Origin: Streptomyces sp. NBC_00683
GTDB taxonomy: Bacteria > Actinomycetota > Actinomycetes > Streptomycetales > Streptomycetaceae
NCBI RefSeq assembly: GCF_036226745.1
Contig: NZ_CP109013.1
Location: forward strand, 5,580,001-5,644,000
Direction: 5' to 3'
DNA length: 64,000 nt
Made by a program: the position numbers and the translations under genes. Shown here piece after piece: positions 44,371 through 53,536 of this stretch. The notes under the pieces were generated by a model, which was given only the letters and a program-made list of their open reading frames with translations, did not search any database and had not been told where the DNA came from. Every line of letters starts with the position of its first letter. Position 1 is the stretch's first letter.

Positions 44371-45441
44371 TTACGACGACCGGGACGCGGGGGTGTTCGC
44401 GGCCCGCCTGGGCCGTCGTTCGACGACGGTGGCGATGACCCGTGGGGTGAGGACGGACGCCACGAGCAGCAGGCCGGTCACGATGACCTGCACCTCGTTG
44501 GCGATGTCGTTGAGGGTGAGCAGGTTCTTCAGGACACCGATCAGCAGGACACCGGCGACCGCGCCGAAGAGCGTGCCCTTCCCGCCGTCGAAGTCGATGC
44601 CGCCGAGCAGCACGGACGCGATGACGAGCATCTCGAAGCCGAGTCCGTTGTCCGCGCGGGCACTTCCGTAACGGAGGGTGAAGACGACACCCGCGAAGGC
44701 GGAGAACAGCCCGGTCACGACGAAGAGAAGCAGCTTGATCCGCTTGACCCGGATGCCGGCGAAGTACGCGGCCTCCTCCTGGGCTCCGATCGCGAAGAGC
44801 GAGCGGCCCAGGCCGGTGGCGTGCAGCACCACCGCGGTCACAGCGGCCAGCACGAGGAAGAGCAGGACCGGGTAGGTGAGGAAGGTGCCGGGCACGGTCG
44901 TGGTGTCGACGGCCCAGTCCGCGTACGTCTGCGGGAAGTCGGTCACCGCGTCACTGCCGAGGGCCACGGAGGCGAGGCCGCGGTAGAGCGCGAGGGTGCC
45001 GATGGTGACGGCCAGGGACGGCAGCCCCACCCGGGTGACCAGCCAGCCGTTGAGGAGGCCTCCGGCGACGCCCACCAGGAGCACCACCGGCACGATCATC
45101 TCGAAGGCCCAGCCCGCCTCCCACAGCGCACCGGTCAGCGCGCTGCCCAGGCCCAGCATGGAGGCGACCGACAGGTCGACCTGCCCGGCGACGACCAGGA
45201 GGGTCATCGGGAGCGCGATGATGGCGACTTCGGCGATGTCGTTGAAGGCGAACGCCAGGTTCTCCGTCGAGCCGAAACCCTCCGTGCTGCCGAGGCCGAC
45301 GACGAGGACGGCCACCAGCAGGACGCCGACGGCGGTGTCCCAGCGCAGTGCGAGGCTCCGCAGGGAGCCGGCCGGGGGCCGGGGCGTCCTCTTCGAGCCC
45401 TGTGAGCCCTGTGTGGCCTGCTTTTCAGGCGCCGTGGTCAT
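44371..45441 (-). CDS. rhaQ: rhamnose-type ABC transporter permease
   Basis: ATG 45441 gives 356 residues with eight to ten helices of the ribose/rhamnose permease family (BPD_transp_2). The segments TLLVVAGQVDLSVASMLGL, IGTLALYRGLASVALG, AIGAQEEAAYFAGIRV and VIASVLLGGIDFDGGKGT carry the coupling-loop motif EAA-like. It overlaps the neighbouring permease gene by 4 bp. The two permeases form the transport channel. Confidence 0.87.
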   Translation of the reverse strand: MTTAPEKQATQGSQGSKRTPRPPAGSLRSLALRWDTAVGVLLVAVLVVGLGSTEGFGSTENLAFAFNDIAEVAIIALPMTLLVVAGQVDLSVASMLGLGSALTGALWEAGWAFEMIVPVVLLVGVAGGLLNGWLVTRVGLPSLAVTIGTLALYRGLASVALGSDAVTDFPQTYADWAVDTTTVPGTFLTYPVLLFLVLAAVTAVVLHATGLGRSLFAIGAQEEAAYFAGIRVKRIKLLLFVVTGLFSAFAGVVFTLRYGSARADNGLGFEMLVIASVLLGGIDFDGGKGTLFGAVAGVLLIGVLKNLLTLNDIANEVQVIVTGLLLVASVLTPRVIATVVERRPRRAANTPASRSS

Positions 45442-46478
45442 GAACGGGCGCTCCTCTTCCTCAGTGCGGCGGTCATCCGCAGGTTCACGATCCGGTCGAC
45501 GCTGATGGCCAGCAGGAGGAGCGCACCGGTGATGGCGCCCTGCCAGAAGGAGTCCACCTTCAGCACGACCAGGACGCTGCCGATGGTGGTGAGCAGCAGG
45601 GCGCCGAGCGCGGCGCCCCAGACGCTGCCGGTACCGCCGGTGATGGCGACACCGCCGACGACGACGGCGCTGACGACGGTCAGTTCCCAGCCGTGAGCGT
45701 TGTCCGCGACGACGGTGCCGAAGCGGGCCAGCCACAGGGCACCCGCGAAGCCGGCGACGGCACCGGAGAACGCGTACGCGGCGAGCACCCGGCGGCGGAT
45801 CGGGATACCGGCGAGGCGGGCGGCCTCGGGGCTCGAACCGATCGCGTACAGCTCACGCCCCGAGCGGTAGCTGCGCATGAAGTACGCGGTCGCGGCGAGC
45901 AGTACGAGGGCGATCAGCGGCAGGTACGGCACCCCCAGGAAGCTTCCGCTGCCCAGCCCCAGAACGGCGTCCGGCACATCGGAGGCACTGATCTGCTCGC
46001 CCTGCGCCCACCAGTAGTCGACGCCCTGGATGATGTAGAGCATCCCCAGGGTCACGACGAGCGCGGGGACCTTGCCGAAGCTGACGAGGGCCCCGGAGAC
46101 CAGTCCGCAGACCACACCGATGGCGATGCCGAGCAGCATCACGGTCAGCACGCCGTGGTCGCTTCCCGCGACGAACTTGCCGCAGGCGAAGGCGGAGAGG
46201 CCCACGACGGAGCCGACCGACAGGTCGATGTTGCGGGTGATCACCACTGCGGACTGGCCGACCGCGAGCAGCACCAGGATCGAGGCGTTGAGCAGCAGGT
46301 CCTTGATGCCCTGGTCGGACAGGAAGCGCGGGTTGGCCAGATAGGTGCCGAGGATCAGCAGGACCAGCGCCCCGGCGATGGAGATCTCGCGGGCCCGGAA
46401 GACGGTGTCCACGAGGGAGGCGGCGCTCCGTTCCGGGGCCTTCGCCGTGTCCGGAGGACTCTCGATGGTGGTGGTCAT
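45438..46478 (-). CDS. rhaP: rhamnose-type ABC transporter permease
   Basis: The product from ATG 46478 is 346 residues, paralogous to the permease downstream: [53 protein letters not shown] and [20 protein letters not shown]. It overlaps both its neighbours by 4 bp (translational coupling in the operon rhaT-rhaP-rhaQ). A long in-frame extension upstream lies inside the ATPase gene and is not real. Confidence 0.87.
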   Translation of the reverse strand: MTTTIESPPDTAKAPERSAASLVDTVFRAREISIAGALVLLILGTYLANPRFLSDQGIKDLLLNASILVLLAVGQSAVVITRNIDLSVGSVVGLSAFACGKFVAGSDHGVLTVMLLGIAIGVVCGLVSGALVSFGKVPALVVTLGMLYIIQGVDYWWAQGEQISASDVPDAVLGLGSGSFLGVPYLPLIALVLLAATAYFMRSYRSGRELYAIGSSPEAARLAGIPIRRRVLAAYAFSGAVAGFAGALWLARFGTVVADNAHGWELTVVSAVVVGGVAITGGTGSVWGAALGALLLTTIGSVLVVLKVDSFWQGAITGALLLLAISVDRIVNLRMTAALRKRSARS

Positions 46479-47998
46479 GCCGCTGCCCTCTCGTTGCGTC
46501 CGGTGGCCGCCGCCATGACCGACTCCTCGGTGGCGCTCTCGCGCGGGATCTCGGCGACGAGCCGGCCCTCGTGCATCACGAGCACCCGGTCGGCCATGCC
46601 GATCACCTCCGGCAGGTCGGAGGAGATCATCAGTACGGCGAGGCCGTCCGCCGCGAGCGAGGACAGCAGGCGGTGCACCTCGGCCTTGGTGCCGACATCG
46701 ATTCCGCGGGTCGGTTCGTCGACGATCAGCACGGCCGGGCCGGTCGCCAGCCACTTGGCCAGCACGACCTTCTGCTGGTTGCCGCCGGACAGCACACCCA
46801 CGGTGTCGGCCAGCCGGTTGTACTTGAGCTGGAGGCGCACCGCCCAGTCGGCTGCCCGGTCGTGCTCCAGGGCCCGGCTGACGAGCCCTCGCTTACGGAC
46901 CTCGTCCAGGCCGGTGAGGCCGATGTTGCGCTCGATCGACATATCCATGACCAGCCCGCGCTGCCGCCGGTCCTCGGGTACGAGCGCGATCCCGGCGGCC
47001 ATCGCGGCGGTCGGTGAACCGGGCCGCAGCACCGTGCCGCCCACCTTCACCTCGCCCGCGTCGGCACGGTCCACGCCGAACACCGCCTGCGCGACCTCGG
47101 TGCGCCCGGCGCCGACGAGCCCGGCGAGCGCGACGATCTCGCCGCGGCGGACGTCGAAGGACACATCACGGAAGACGCCCTCGCGGGTCAGCCGGTGCAC
47201 CGACAGGGCGACCTCGCCGACCTCCGCGTCCTGCTTGGGGTAGAGGTCGTCGAGGTCACGGCCGACCATCCTGCGCACCAGGTCGTCCTCGGTCAGCCCC
47301 TCCAGCGGCTCCGAGGAGATCCACCTGCCGTCGCGCAGCGTCGTGACGCGCTGGCACAGCTCGAATATCTCGTCGAGCCGGTGCGAGATGAACAGCACCG
47401 CCGCGCCCTCGGCGCGCAGCGTCTGCACGACGGAGAAGAGCCGGGCCGTCTCGCTGCCGGTCAGGGCGGCGGTCGGCTCGTCCATGATCAGGACGCGGGC
47501 GTCGAAGGAGAGCGCCTTGGCGATCTCGACGATCTGCTGGTCGGCGATCGACAGCCCCCGGGCCGGCCGATCGGGGGCCAGATCGACACCGAGCCGGCGC
47601 ATCAGCCCGGCGGTGGTGGCGTGCACGGCCCTGCGGTCGATGCGGCCCAGCGTCCGCCGCGGCTGGCGGCCCATGAAGATGTTCTCGGCGATCGACAGGT
47701 CGGGGAAGAGCGTCGGCTCCTGGTAGATGACCGCGATGCCGGCGTCCCGGGCGTCGGCGGGGCCGTGGAAGACGACGGGCCGCCCGTCGAGCTGCACCTC
47801 GCCGCTGTCCGGGCGGTGGACCCCGGCGAGGGCCTTGATCAGGGTCGACTTGCCTGCGCCGTTCTCCCCGGCGAGTGCGTGTGCCTCGCCGGGGAACAAC
47901 TGCAGGGAAACGTCCTGCAGGGCCCGTACGGCACCGAAGGACTTGCTCACGCCCTTCAGGGCCAGGACCGGGGCCGGGTCAGGGGCGGACTGGTTCAT
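46475..47998 (-). CDS. rhaT: rhamnose-type ABC transporter ATP-binding protein
   Basis: The 507-residue protein has two ABC domains in one chain, as in the ribose/rhamnose class. Domain 1 has Walker [10 protein letters not shown], signature [15 protein letters not shown] and Walker [13 protein letters not shown]. Domain 2 has a degenerate Walker A ([10 protein letters not shown]), signature [15 protein letters not shown] and Walker [13 protein letters not shown]. The first domain probably hydrolyses ATP and the second is regulatory. It is the first gene of the operon, with its promoter and a LacI-type operator at 48040-48095. Confidence 0.9.
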   Translation of the reverse strand: MNQSAPDPAPVLALKGVSKSFGAVRALQDVSLQLFPGEAHALAGENGAGKSTLIKALAGVHRPDSGEVQLDGRPVVFHGPADARDAGIAVIYQEPTLFPDLSIAENIFMGRQPRRTLGRIDRRAVHATTAGLMRRLGVDLAPDRPARGLSIADQQIVEIAKALSFDARVLIMDEPTAALTGSETARLFSVVQTLRAEGAAVLFISHRLDEIFELCQRVTTLRDGRWISSEPLEGLTEDDLVRRMVGRDLDDLYPKQDAEVGEVALSVHRLTREGVFRDVSFDVRRGEIVALAGLVGAGRTEVAQAVFGVDRADAGEVKVGGTVLRPGSPTAAMAAGIALVPEDRRQRGLVMDMSIERNIGLTGLDEVRKRGLVSRALEHDRAADWAVRLQLKYNRLADTVGVLSGGNQQKVVLAKWLATGPAVLIVDEPTRGIDVGTKAEVHRLLSSLAADGLAVLMISSDLPEVIGMADRVLVMHEGRLVAEIPRESATEESVMAAATGRNERAAA

Positions 47999-48039
47999 GG
48001 GAGCTCCTCAGCGGTGGGACTGCGTCGCTCCACTCGCCG

Positions 48040-48095
48040 TGAAAGGTTTCAATGAGGTTGCTCGGAAGCTAAACGGGGATTGCGGGCGCAGTCAA
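48040..48095 (-). promoter_or_regulatory. rha operon promoter with LacI-type operator
   Basis: On the minus strand, TTGACT (plus 48090-48095), 18 bp, TAGCTT (plus 48066-48071), then a LacI-type box TGAAACCTTTCA (plus 48040-48051) just after the expected transcript start. The repressor would block early elongation. No LacI-family gene is beside it. Confidence 0.6.
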
Positions 48096-48165
48096 TGGGT
48101 TGATGGCGAGAAGTTCATGCCGGAGAGGGGATGTGCGGACCGAATGGGGTGAATGGGGAGAACCC

Positions 48166-48216
48166 TTGACAGTCTCCGAGGTCAGCAACTATGTTGCCCG
48201 TCTCTGAATCGATTCA
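48166..48216 (+). promoter_or_regulatory. rightward promoter with perfect LacI-type operator and no gene
   Basis: TTGACA (48166-48171), 18 bp, TATGTT (48190-48195), then the perfect palindrome TGAATCGATTCA (48205-48216). The layout mirrors the rha operon promoter, but only two hairpins follow before a gene on the opposite strand. Confidence 0.6.
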
Positions 48217-48268
48217 TATAACGGTCGTGCATCGCTCCTCTTACACGTGCGCACCAGGTGGCCCGAGT

Positions 48269-48294
48269 CCCTGCCGCGGCGAGTGGCGGCAGGG
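48269..48294. terminator. hairpin downstream of the orphan promoter
   Basis: CCCTGCCGC and GCGGCAGGG form a perfect 9-bp stem around an 8-nt loop. Confidence 0.55.
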
Positions 48295-48311
48295 GGATGG
48301 CATCGTTGTCG

Positions 48312-48343
48312 GCCGCACCGGAGCCGCATCGCTCCGGTGCGGC
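48312..48343. terminator. strong hairpin, probable GNAT terminator
   Basis: GCCGCACCGGAGC and GCTCCGGTGCGGC form a perfect 13-bp stem with loop CGCATC, 43 bp after the stop of the leftward GNAT gene. It would also stop rightward transcripts. Confidence 0.7.
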
Positions 48344-48386
48344 TGCAGTGCCCCGATCCGTGCCCCGGAAGCGGTACCCGTACGCC

Positions 48387-48947
48387 TCAGCCGGTGGTGC
48401 GGATGCCGGCCGGATGCTGCGGCCCCAGCAGCACGACAAGTCCCGCCCTGCCCGGAACGGGTGCGGGGATCTGATGCCAGCCGGCGCGTCGGTAGAAGCG
48501 CAGCGTGTCCTCGGCCCGGACCGAGGTGAGCAGCCAGCACCGTCCGTCGGGGGCCGCCTCGGTGACTGCTGCCAGCAGCGCCGCGCCCAGCCCGGCGCCG
48601 CGCGCCGCGGGGCCGACGGCCAGTTCGTCCACCTCGACTGCCCCGCACAGCCACTCCGCGACCCGGTCGGGCCCGAGGGCTTCGGCGACGTGCCCGTAGC
48701 TGCGGTCGCCCGGGAAGGGATCGGGCGTGGTCCAGGCGGTGGCGAAGCCGGTCACGGTGCCGGCGTCCAGGGCGAGCGCGGCGGTGAATCCCGGTCGCTC
48801 CGCATCGCTGGCGAGGCGCTCGGCGTACGACGCGGCCGCCGCGGGGTCCTCGTTCCACGGGGGCGCCGAGAACACGTCCGCGTACACGCGCCGTATCCCG
48901 TCGGCGTACGCCGGGACACCCGCGCCGTTCACGGTCCTGACCTGCAT
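48387..48947 (-). CDS. GNAT-family N-acetyltransferase
   Basis: ATG 48947 gives 186 residues. The N-terminus (VYADVFSAPPWNEDP) is that of a Streptomyces GNAT group. The acetyl-CoA site is VDELAVGPAARGAGLGAALLAAV, followed by WLLTSVRAEDTLRFYRRAGWHQI. It acetylates an amine on an unknown small molecule or protein. A much longer in-frame extension upstream would overlap the next gene and is rejected. It is monocistronic. Confidence 0.83.
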   Translation of the reverse strand: MQVRTVNGAGVPAYADGIRRVYADVFSAPPWNEDPAAAASYAERLASDAERPGFTAALALDAGTVTGFATAWTTPDPFPGDRSYGHVAEALGPDRVAEWLCGAVEVDELAVGPAARGAGLGAALLAAVTEAAPDGRCWLLTSVRAEDTLRFYRRAGWHQIPAPVPGRAGLVVLLGPQHPAGIRTTG

Positions 48948-49006
48948 GGACTGCCCCTCCCGCCGCCGTGCGTGTCCGGGGGACAGGATAGGGCGGCGGG
49001 CTCGTA

Positions 49007-50281
49007 CTAACCGGCCTGGGGCACCAGGTGCGTGGTGAACCAGTCCTGGGCCAGATCCGCCACCAGGCCCAGCGCGCCCGGTTCCTCGAAGAGGTGGGTG
49101 GCGCCCGGGACGATCTCCAGCCGGTTCTCGCAGGACAGTGCCGCCTGCGCCTGCCGGTTCAGATCGATCACCGTGGTGTCGTTGCCGCCCACGATGAGCA
49201 GCGTCGGCGCCCGCACCCCGGACAGGTCCGCCCCCGCGAGGTCGGGGCGCCCGCCGCGGGAGACCACGGCGCCGATGCCGGAGTCGGCCGCGGCGGCGGC
49301 CCGCAGCGCCGCCGCCGCCCCGGTGCTCGCCCCGAAGGACCCGACCGGTACGGACACCCGGCGCCGCAGCCACTCGGTGGCACCCGCCAGCCTCCCGGCC
49401 AGCAGCCCGATGTCGAAGACGTTGGCCCGGTACGTTTCCTCCCCCGGCGTCAGGAGGTCGAAGAGCAGGGTGCCGAGGCCGGCCCGGTTCAGGGCCGTGG
49501 CCACGGAGCGGTTGCGTGGACTGTGACGGCTGCTGCCGGAGCCGTGGGCGAACACCACAACCGCCGCGGTGCCGTCCGGGAGTACGAGATCCCCGGCGAG
49601 CCCGATGCCGCCCGCGTCCACCTCGACCTGTTCGGAGGAACCGCGGCCCTCGGGGGTTCGCGCCAGCAGGGAGACGACCTCCTCGTCGGAGGTCTGGGAG
49701 AAGTCCCGGTACCACTCACCGACAGCGGAGAAGAGCTGAGGCGTGGACAGGCACACGACCTCGTCCACCTCGGAGCGCAGCCGGTCGGCCACATCAGGAG
49801 ATGCCACCGGAACGGCGAGCACGACATAGGCGGCTCCCTGTGCCCGCACCACCTGGCACGCGGCCCGCGCGGTCGCGCCGGTGGCGACCCCGTCGTCCAC
49901 GACGATCACCGCCCGGCCCTCCAGCGGGAGGCGCGGCCGGCCGTCCCGGTACGTCCGCGCCCGCCGTACGAGCTCCGCCTCCTCGGCGCGCTCGACCGAC
50001 ACCAGGTCCTTCTCGCGGACCCCGGCGTGCCGGACGATCTCGTCGCTGATGACCCTGACCCCGCCCTCGCCGATGGCACCGAAGCCCAGCTCCGGGTGGT
50101 ACGGGACCCCCAGCTTGCGGACCACGATCACATCGAGCGGGGCACCGAGGAACTGCGCCACTTCGAATGCCACCGGGACCCCGCCCCGGGGCAGTCCCAG
50201 GACGACGGGCCGACGCGTCTCCAGGTGTCCGAGCGCCTGGGCGAGCCGCCGCCCGGCGTCCGTGCGGTCGGTGAACTGCAC
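49007..50281 (-). CDS. phosphoribosyltransferase-alpha/beta hydrolase fusion
   Basis: GTG 50281 gives 424 residues. The first half (about 1-205) is a type I PRTase with the PRPP loop VIVVDDGVATGATARAA, LGLPRGGVPVAFEVAQ and VIVVRKLGVPYHPELGFGAIGEGG. The second half (about 220-424) is a dienelactone-hydrolase-like domain with AVVVFAHGSGSSRHSPRN, the nucleophile in GSFGASTGAAAAL, Asp in IVGGNDTTV and His in GATHLFEEPG. Both halves keep their catalytic residues. Such fusions occur in actinobacteria without an assigned function. The gene is divergent from a HAD phosphatase by about 100 bp. Confidence 0.85.
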   Translation of the reverse strand: MQFTDRTDAGRRLAQALGHLETRRPVVLGLPRGGVPVAFEVAQFLGAPLDVIVVRKLGVPYHPELGFGAIGEGGVRVISDEIVRHAGVREKDLVSVERAEEAELVRRARTYRDGRPRLPLEGRAVIVVDDGVATGATARAACQVVRAQGAAYVVLAVPVASPDVADRLRSEVDEVVCLSTPQLFSAVGEWYRDFSQTSDEEVVSLLARTPEGRGSSEQVEVDAGGIGLAGDLVLPDGTAAVVVFAHGSGSSRHSPRNRSVATALNRAGLGTLLFDLLTPGEETYRANVFDIGLLAGRLAGATEWLRRRVSVPVGSFGASTGAAAALRAAAAADSGIGAVVSRGGRPDLAGADLSGVRAPTLLIVGGNDTTVIDLNRQAQAALSCENRLEIVPGATHLFEEPGALGLVADLAQDWFTTHLVPQAG

Positions 50282-50383
50282 AGTGGTTCGCCTCCAAGGA
50301 GGGGAGACCGGAACGAACACACACCCCCACCTTCGAAACAATCCCATTTGCACCTGTTCGGCAAGTCGGGGACGGTCGACGGT

Positions 50384-51187
50384 ATGGAACGAATCGGAGC
50401 GGTCCTGATCGACATCGACGGCGTACTCACGGTGTCCTGGGAGCCGTTGCCCGGTGCCGTGGAGGCCATGGAGCAGCTGAGGGCTGCGGAAATCCCTCTG
50501 GCACTGGTCACCAACAACACCTCACGGACACGCGCCGGGATCGCCGAACAGCTGGCCGGGTCGGGCTTCCCCGTCAGCGCCGACGACATCCTCACCGCCC
50601 CGGCGGTGACCGCCGCGTATCTGCGCGAGCACCACCCCGAGGCCCGCTGCCTGCTGATCAACACCGGCGACGTACGGGACGACCTGTCGGGCGTGACGCT
50701 CGTCGAGGAGGAGGACAGCGAGGGCGCCGTACCGGACGTCATCGTCCTCGGCGGAGCCGGCGCCGCGTTCACGTACGAGGCACTCAACCGCGCCTTCCGC
50801 CACGTACAGCAGGGCGCCCGGCTCGTGGCCATGCACCGGAACCTGTACTGGCGCACCGCCGGCGGGCTCGACCTCGACACCGGGGCGTTCCTCTACGGTC
50901 TGGAGCGGGCGGCCCGCACGGAGGCGGAGATCACCGGCAAGCCCGCCGGGGCGTTCTTCGAAGCCGCCCTCGACCACCTCGGCGCCGACCCGTCCGAGTC
51001 GCTGATGGTGGGCGACGACATCGAGTCGGACGTGCTGGCGGCCCAGCGCGGCGGAATCACCGGCGTGCTGGTCAGGACAGGCAAGTACCTGCCCGAGACC
51101 CACGCGGCAGCGGACGGCACCCCGGACCACGTCCTCGACTCCTTCGCGGACGTGCCCGCGCTGGTGGAACGGCTGGTGCACGCCTGA
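50384..51187 (+). CDS. HAD-IIA family phosphatase
   Basis: ATG 50384 gives 267 residues. HAD motif I is LIDIDGVLT (Asp nucleophile in DIDGV rather than the usual DxDGT), motif II VTNNTSRTRAG, and motif IV MVGDDIESDVLAAQRGG, with a IIA-type cap between. It belongs with NagD/phospholysine-phosphohistidine phosphatase-like HAD enzymes. The substrate is probably a small phosphate ester or nucleotide. It is divergent from the PRTase fusion, which would suit nucleotide salvage or sugar-phosphate recycling, but this is only inference. Confidence 0.85.
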   Translation: MERIGAVLIDIDGVLTVSWEPLPGAVEAMEQLRAAEIPLALVTNNTSRTRAGIAEQLAGSGFPVSADDILTAPAVTAAYLREHHPEARCLLINTGDVRDDLSGVTLVEEEDSEGAVPDVIVLGGAGAAFTYEALNRAFRHVQQGARLVAMHRNLYWRTAGGLDLDTGAFLYGLERAARTEAEITGKPAGAFFEAALDHLGADPSESLMVGDDIESDVLAAQRGGITGVLVRTGKYLPETHAAADGTPDHVLDSFADVPALVERLVHA

Positions 51188-51333
51188 AGCCCTCCCCAAG
51201 CCTCCCCGCGTGCGGGCACGGTGCGGCCGGGGGCCACTCGGTCCGCTCAGCGGACCTCGAACCGAACGCGACCGCGGACAGGGCAGTCGGACGCAGCGGG
51301 GCGTTGTCGGTGGTGCTGGCTAACCTGCGGGGC

Positions 51334-51816
51334 ATGGGAAATTTCGGCGGTTCACTCGCGATCGGATCCCCGGCAGAGCTCCGCGACTTGCTGAAGGCGA
51401 CGGGCTATGTCGGCATCGAGGACACGGACGTTCTGGCGGAGGGCTGGCAGACGGTGGAATTCGCCGACGCGGATCAGCGCAGCCTGCCAGGACTCGTGGA
51501 GAAGACCGGGGCGCCGGCGGTCATGGTGTCGTTCCTGGACAGCGATGTGGGGTTCGTCGAGGCCATGACGCCGGACGGCGGAGCCTGGGACGGGCTGCTC
51601 AACCGCGGTATGGCGGAGAGCTACGACATACCGCTGGAGGATTTCCCGGCGGAGCACGCCGTAGCGGGCGCACTCGCGTGGTCGGAGGCTGCCGGGCTGA
51701 CCCCCGACGCGGAAGTCGTCCGACAGGCGCTCACCGGGTCCGCCACCTTCGCGGAAGAGCTGTACGGGCTCCTCCTTGTCGGCCTGGGCATTCCCGGGCT
51801 CTCATCGGCCGCGTAG
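51334..51816 (+). CDS. hypothetical protein
   Basis: The 160-residue acidic, soluble protein starts GNFGGSLAIGSPAELRDLL. It contains VEKTGAPAVMVSFLDSDVGFVEAM and ends FAEELYGLLLVGLGIPGL. I chose ATG 51334 over an upstream TTG at 51304. No known motif is seen. It may be an immunity-like or small regulatory protein, but there is no direct evidence. Confidence 0.5.
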   Translation: MGNFGGSLAIGSPAELRDLLKATGYVGIEDTDVLAEGWQTVEFADADQRSLPGLVEKTGAPAVMVSFLDSDVGFVEAMTPDGGAWDGLLNRGMAESYDIPLEDFPAEHAVAGALAWSEAAGLTPDAEVVRQALTGSATFAEELYGLLLVGLGIPGLSSAA

Positions 51817-51973
51817 CCCGCCGTCTGCCGGCTGCTCCGCGGCGGGCGGTCGTCGACGACGTGCTTCATGAACAGTCCCCCCAGGACTGCCGGAGCCAAC
51901 CCCGGCTCACCCGGTAAAGTGGCGATCTTCGGTCGGCGGAAGCCGTACGGAGTCCTCGAAGGCCGGGCACACC

Positions 51974-52738
51974 ATGCATCTCGCCGACCATCCCGCACGC
52001 CGCCGACTCGGCGCTGCCCTGGACGACCTGGCTGTCACCTTCCGCGGCATGACCGCGCGTCCCGATGAAGCCAACTGTGAGTGCCACTGGGGAAGTCGGG
52101 ACGAGCTCTCGCTCCTGAAGACGCCGGACGTGGAGCTGGAGCCGGACCTCCTTCGCCGTACCTGGCAGGCCACCGACTGGACCGATTCCGCGGCCGTACT
52201 GCGCCGAGTCCTGCCGCAGTTCGCGAAGGTCCTGGTCGCCGGTCGGGCAGACCCCCTGTTCGGACTGCAGGAGGCCGGGCAGTCCTTCGCCCGCGGCGGC
52301 TGGCAGCAGTGGCCCGACGATCACGCCGGTCCCGTACGCGAGTTCCTGCACGCGTGGTGGGTGCACAGCCTCACCGATCCGGATGCGGCCGTCCCGGCGC
52401 ACGAGGTCTTCGTGATGTGCGCCGAGGCGTCCGGAACGGTCGGACCCTGGCTTGCCGAGTGGGAGGAGCAGACCGGCCATCTCAGCGACCGACGCCTCGT
52501 GGAGGCAGCGGCCGTATGGGAGTACGAGCTGCTGGGAGACAGCCTGCCGTGGAGCGGCTGGTACGGGCACGACGAGGAGGAGATGCGCACCGAACTGGTC
52601 GCATGGCTCCTCGGCCACGCCGCGGTGCGGCTCCGCGAGTCGGGGGCATCGGAGGATCTGCAGCACCGGATACGGCTGCTCGGCCTCACCGACGAGGACC
52701 GCTGGATGGATCCGCACTGGCCCGGCCACCGCTACTGA
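51974..52738 (+). CDS. hypothetical protein
   Basis: The 254-residue soluble protein is rich in Trp (TWQATDWTD, GGWQQWPDD, FLHAWWVHSL, LPWSGWYGHDEEE) and Glu/Asp. It includes a CECHWGSRDEL segment with Cys-x-Cys-His that might bind metal. I have no family for it. It resembles uncharacterised Streptomyces proteins of the same size. It sits in a cluster of three short hypothetical genes. Confidence 0.6.
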   Translation: MHLADHPARRRLGAALDDLAVTFRGMTARPDEANCECHWGSRDELSLLKTPDVELEPDLLRRTWQATDWTDSAAVLRRVLPQFAKVLVAGRADPLFGLQEAGQSFARGGWQQWPDDHAGPVREFLHAWWVHSLTDPDAAVPAHEVFVMCAEASGTVGPWLAEWEEQTGHLSDRRLVEAAAVWEYELLGDSLPWSGWYGHDEEEMRTELVAWLLGHAAVRLRESGASEDLQHRIRLLGLTDEDRWMDPHWPGHRY

Positions 52739-52771
52739 CGACCAGCGGGTGCTGCGGCTCCGGCTCTGCTG

Positions 52772-53212
52772 CTACCAGGCCGGTCGCGGATCTTGCTGCT
52801 CGGTCGAGAGTTTCGCCGGCACAGTGCTGCCCGCGTCGGTCCGCCACAAATACCCCGGACTCGGGGCGTATTCGTCGGAGGGCGGAGCCGGGGAATGGAA
52901 GCGCTGGGTGCGTGGAAGCGGCACCTCGACCAGTCTGCCGTCGTGAATCATCCACAGGCCGAAGCAGTCGTCCTCCTCGTCGTGGATCAGGACCTGCACA
53001 TGGCCCGGGTTGGGCCACGGAAGTGATTCGAGATGCTTCAACAGCCCGGTGCGCGGCCCCACACGGTTGAACTCAATGACCCATCCGCCTACGAACAGGT
53101 CGAGGGGCTGGAAGTGACCTCGCCAGCTACGTGACTCGTCAGGGCGGGTCAGCGGTTCCATGACCTCGTCCGCGTACGTCGCCAACACGATGACCTGCGC
53201 AATTCTGCTCAT
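52772..53212 (-). CDS. hypothetical protein
   Basis: ATG 53212 gives 146 residues beginning SRIAQVIVLATYADE and running through FQPLDLFVGGWVIEFNRVG and VQVLIHDEEDDCFGLWMIHDGRLVEV. It is a small alpha/beta protein with many aromatic residues and no catalytic motif that I recognise. The pattern (name of a city-like YADE, then PW..P..V and HDEEDD) recurs in Streptomyces hypothetical proteins, from memory. It converges with the Trp-rich protein gene. Confidence 0.6.
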   Translation of the reverse strand: MSRIAQVIVLATYADEVMEPLTRPDESRSWRGHFQPLDLFVGGWVIEFNRVGPRTGLLKHLESLPWPNPGHVQVLIHDEEDDCFGLWMIHDGRLVEVPLPRTQRFHSPAPPSDEYAPSPGYLWRTDAGSTVPAKLSTEQQDPRPAW

Positions 53213-53536
53213 GCCGGAGTATCGCCGTATGCCGCCCGTCAACGGCAATCCATTTTCGGAGCGGCGCTGCCTCGGTCACCTGCCCTGGACGGCGGCCCGT
53301 TGATCCGGGTGTCCGGGGGCGGAACCGATGGCTCAGGCGAGCCGGCGGGGCGCCGTCCAGGAGAGCGCCCCGGTCCAGCGCTCGGGCGCTTCGAACCAGT
53401 GGGGCGAAAGGTCTGCCGAGCCCGTACCCGGGGACTGCTGGACGGGATCTGGCCTGGGGCCAGTTGTGTCGGTCCGCTGCTCTACACTTCGGCTCTCGCA
53501 AGATTCAGAGATCATTTCCCGGGGGGGGAAAACAGC
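53213..53536. other. gene-free stretch upstream of the zinc-ribbon-like membrane protein
   Basis: No convincing gene. It has an 11-bp perfect inverted repeat, CCTGGACGGCG (53284-53294) and CGCCGTCCAGG (53351-53361), and an 8-base G run (53521-53528) just before the next start. A minus-strand frame between them looks protein-like for about 25 residues and could be a remnant. Confidence 0.45.
53521..53528 (+). promoter_or_regulatory. G8 tract serving as ribosome site
   Basis: Eight G in a row, ending eight bases before the ATG at 53537, occupy the Shine-Dalgarno position. Such homopolymers can slip. Confidence 0.45.

Larger units (their letters stand above)
47999..48386. other. gene-free regulatory stretch between the rha operon and a GNAT gene
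   Basis: The 388-bp stretch holds back-to-back promoters, two LacI-type palindromes and two hairpins (listed separately). No credible coding frame was found. Confidence 0.65.

Noticed and set aside
53333..53500. Short protein-like minus-strand frame as a gene remnant
   Set aside because: Only about 25 residues look protein-like, no family was recognised, and the frame merges with an antisense shadow of the next gene.
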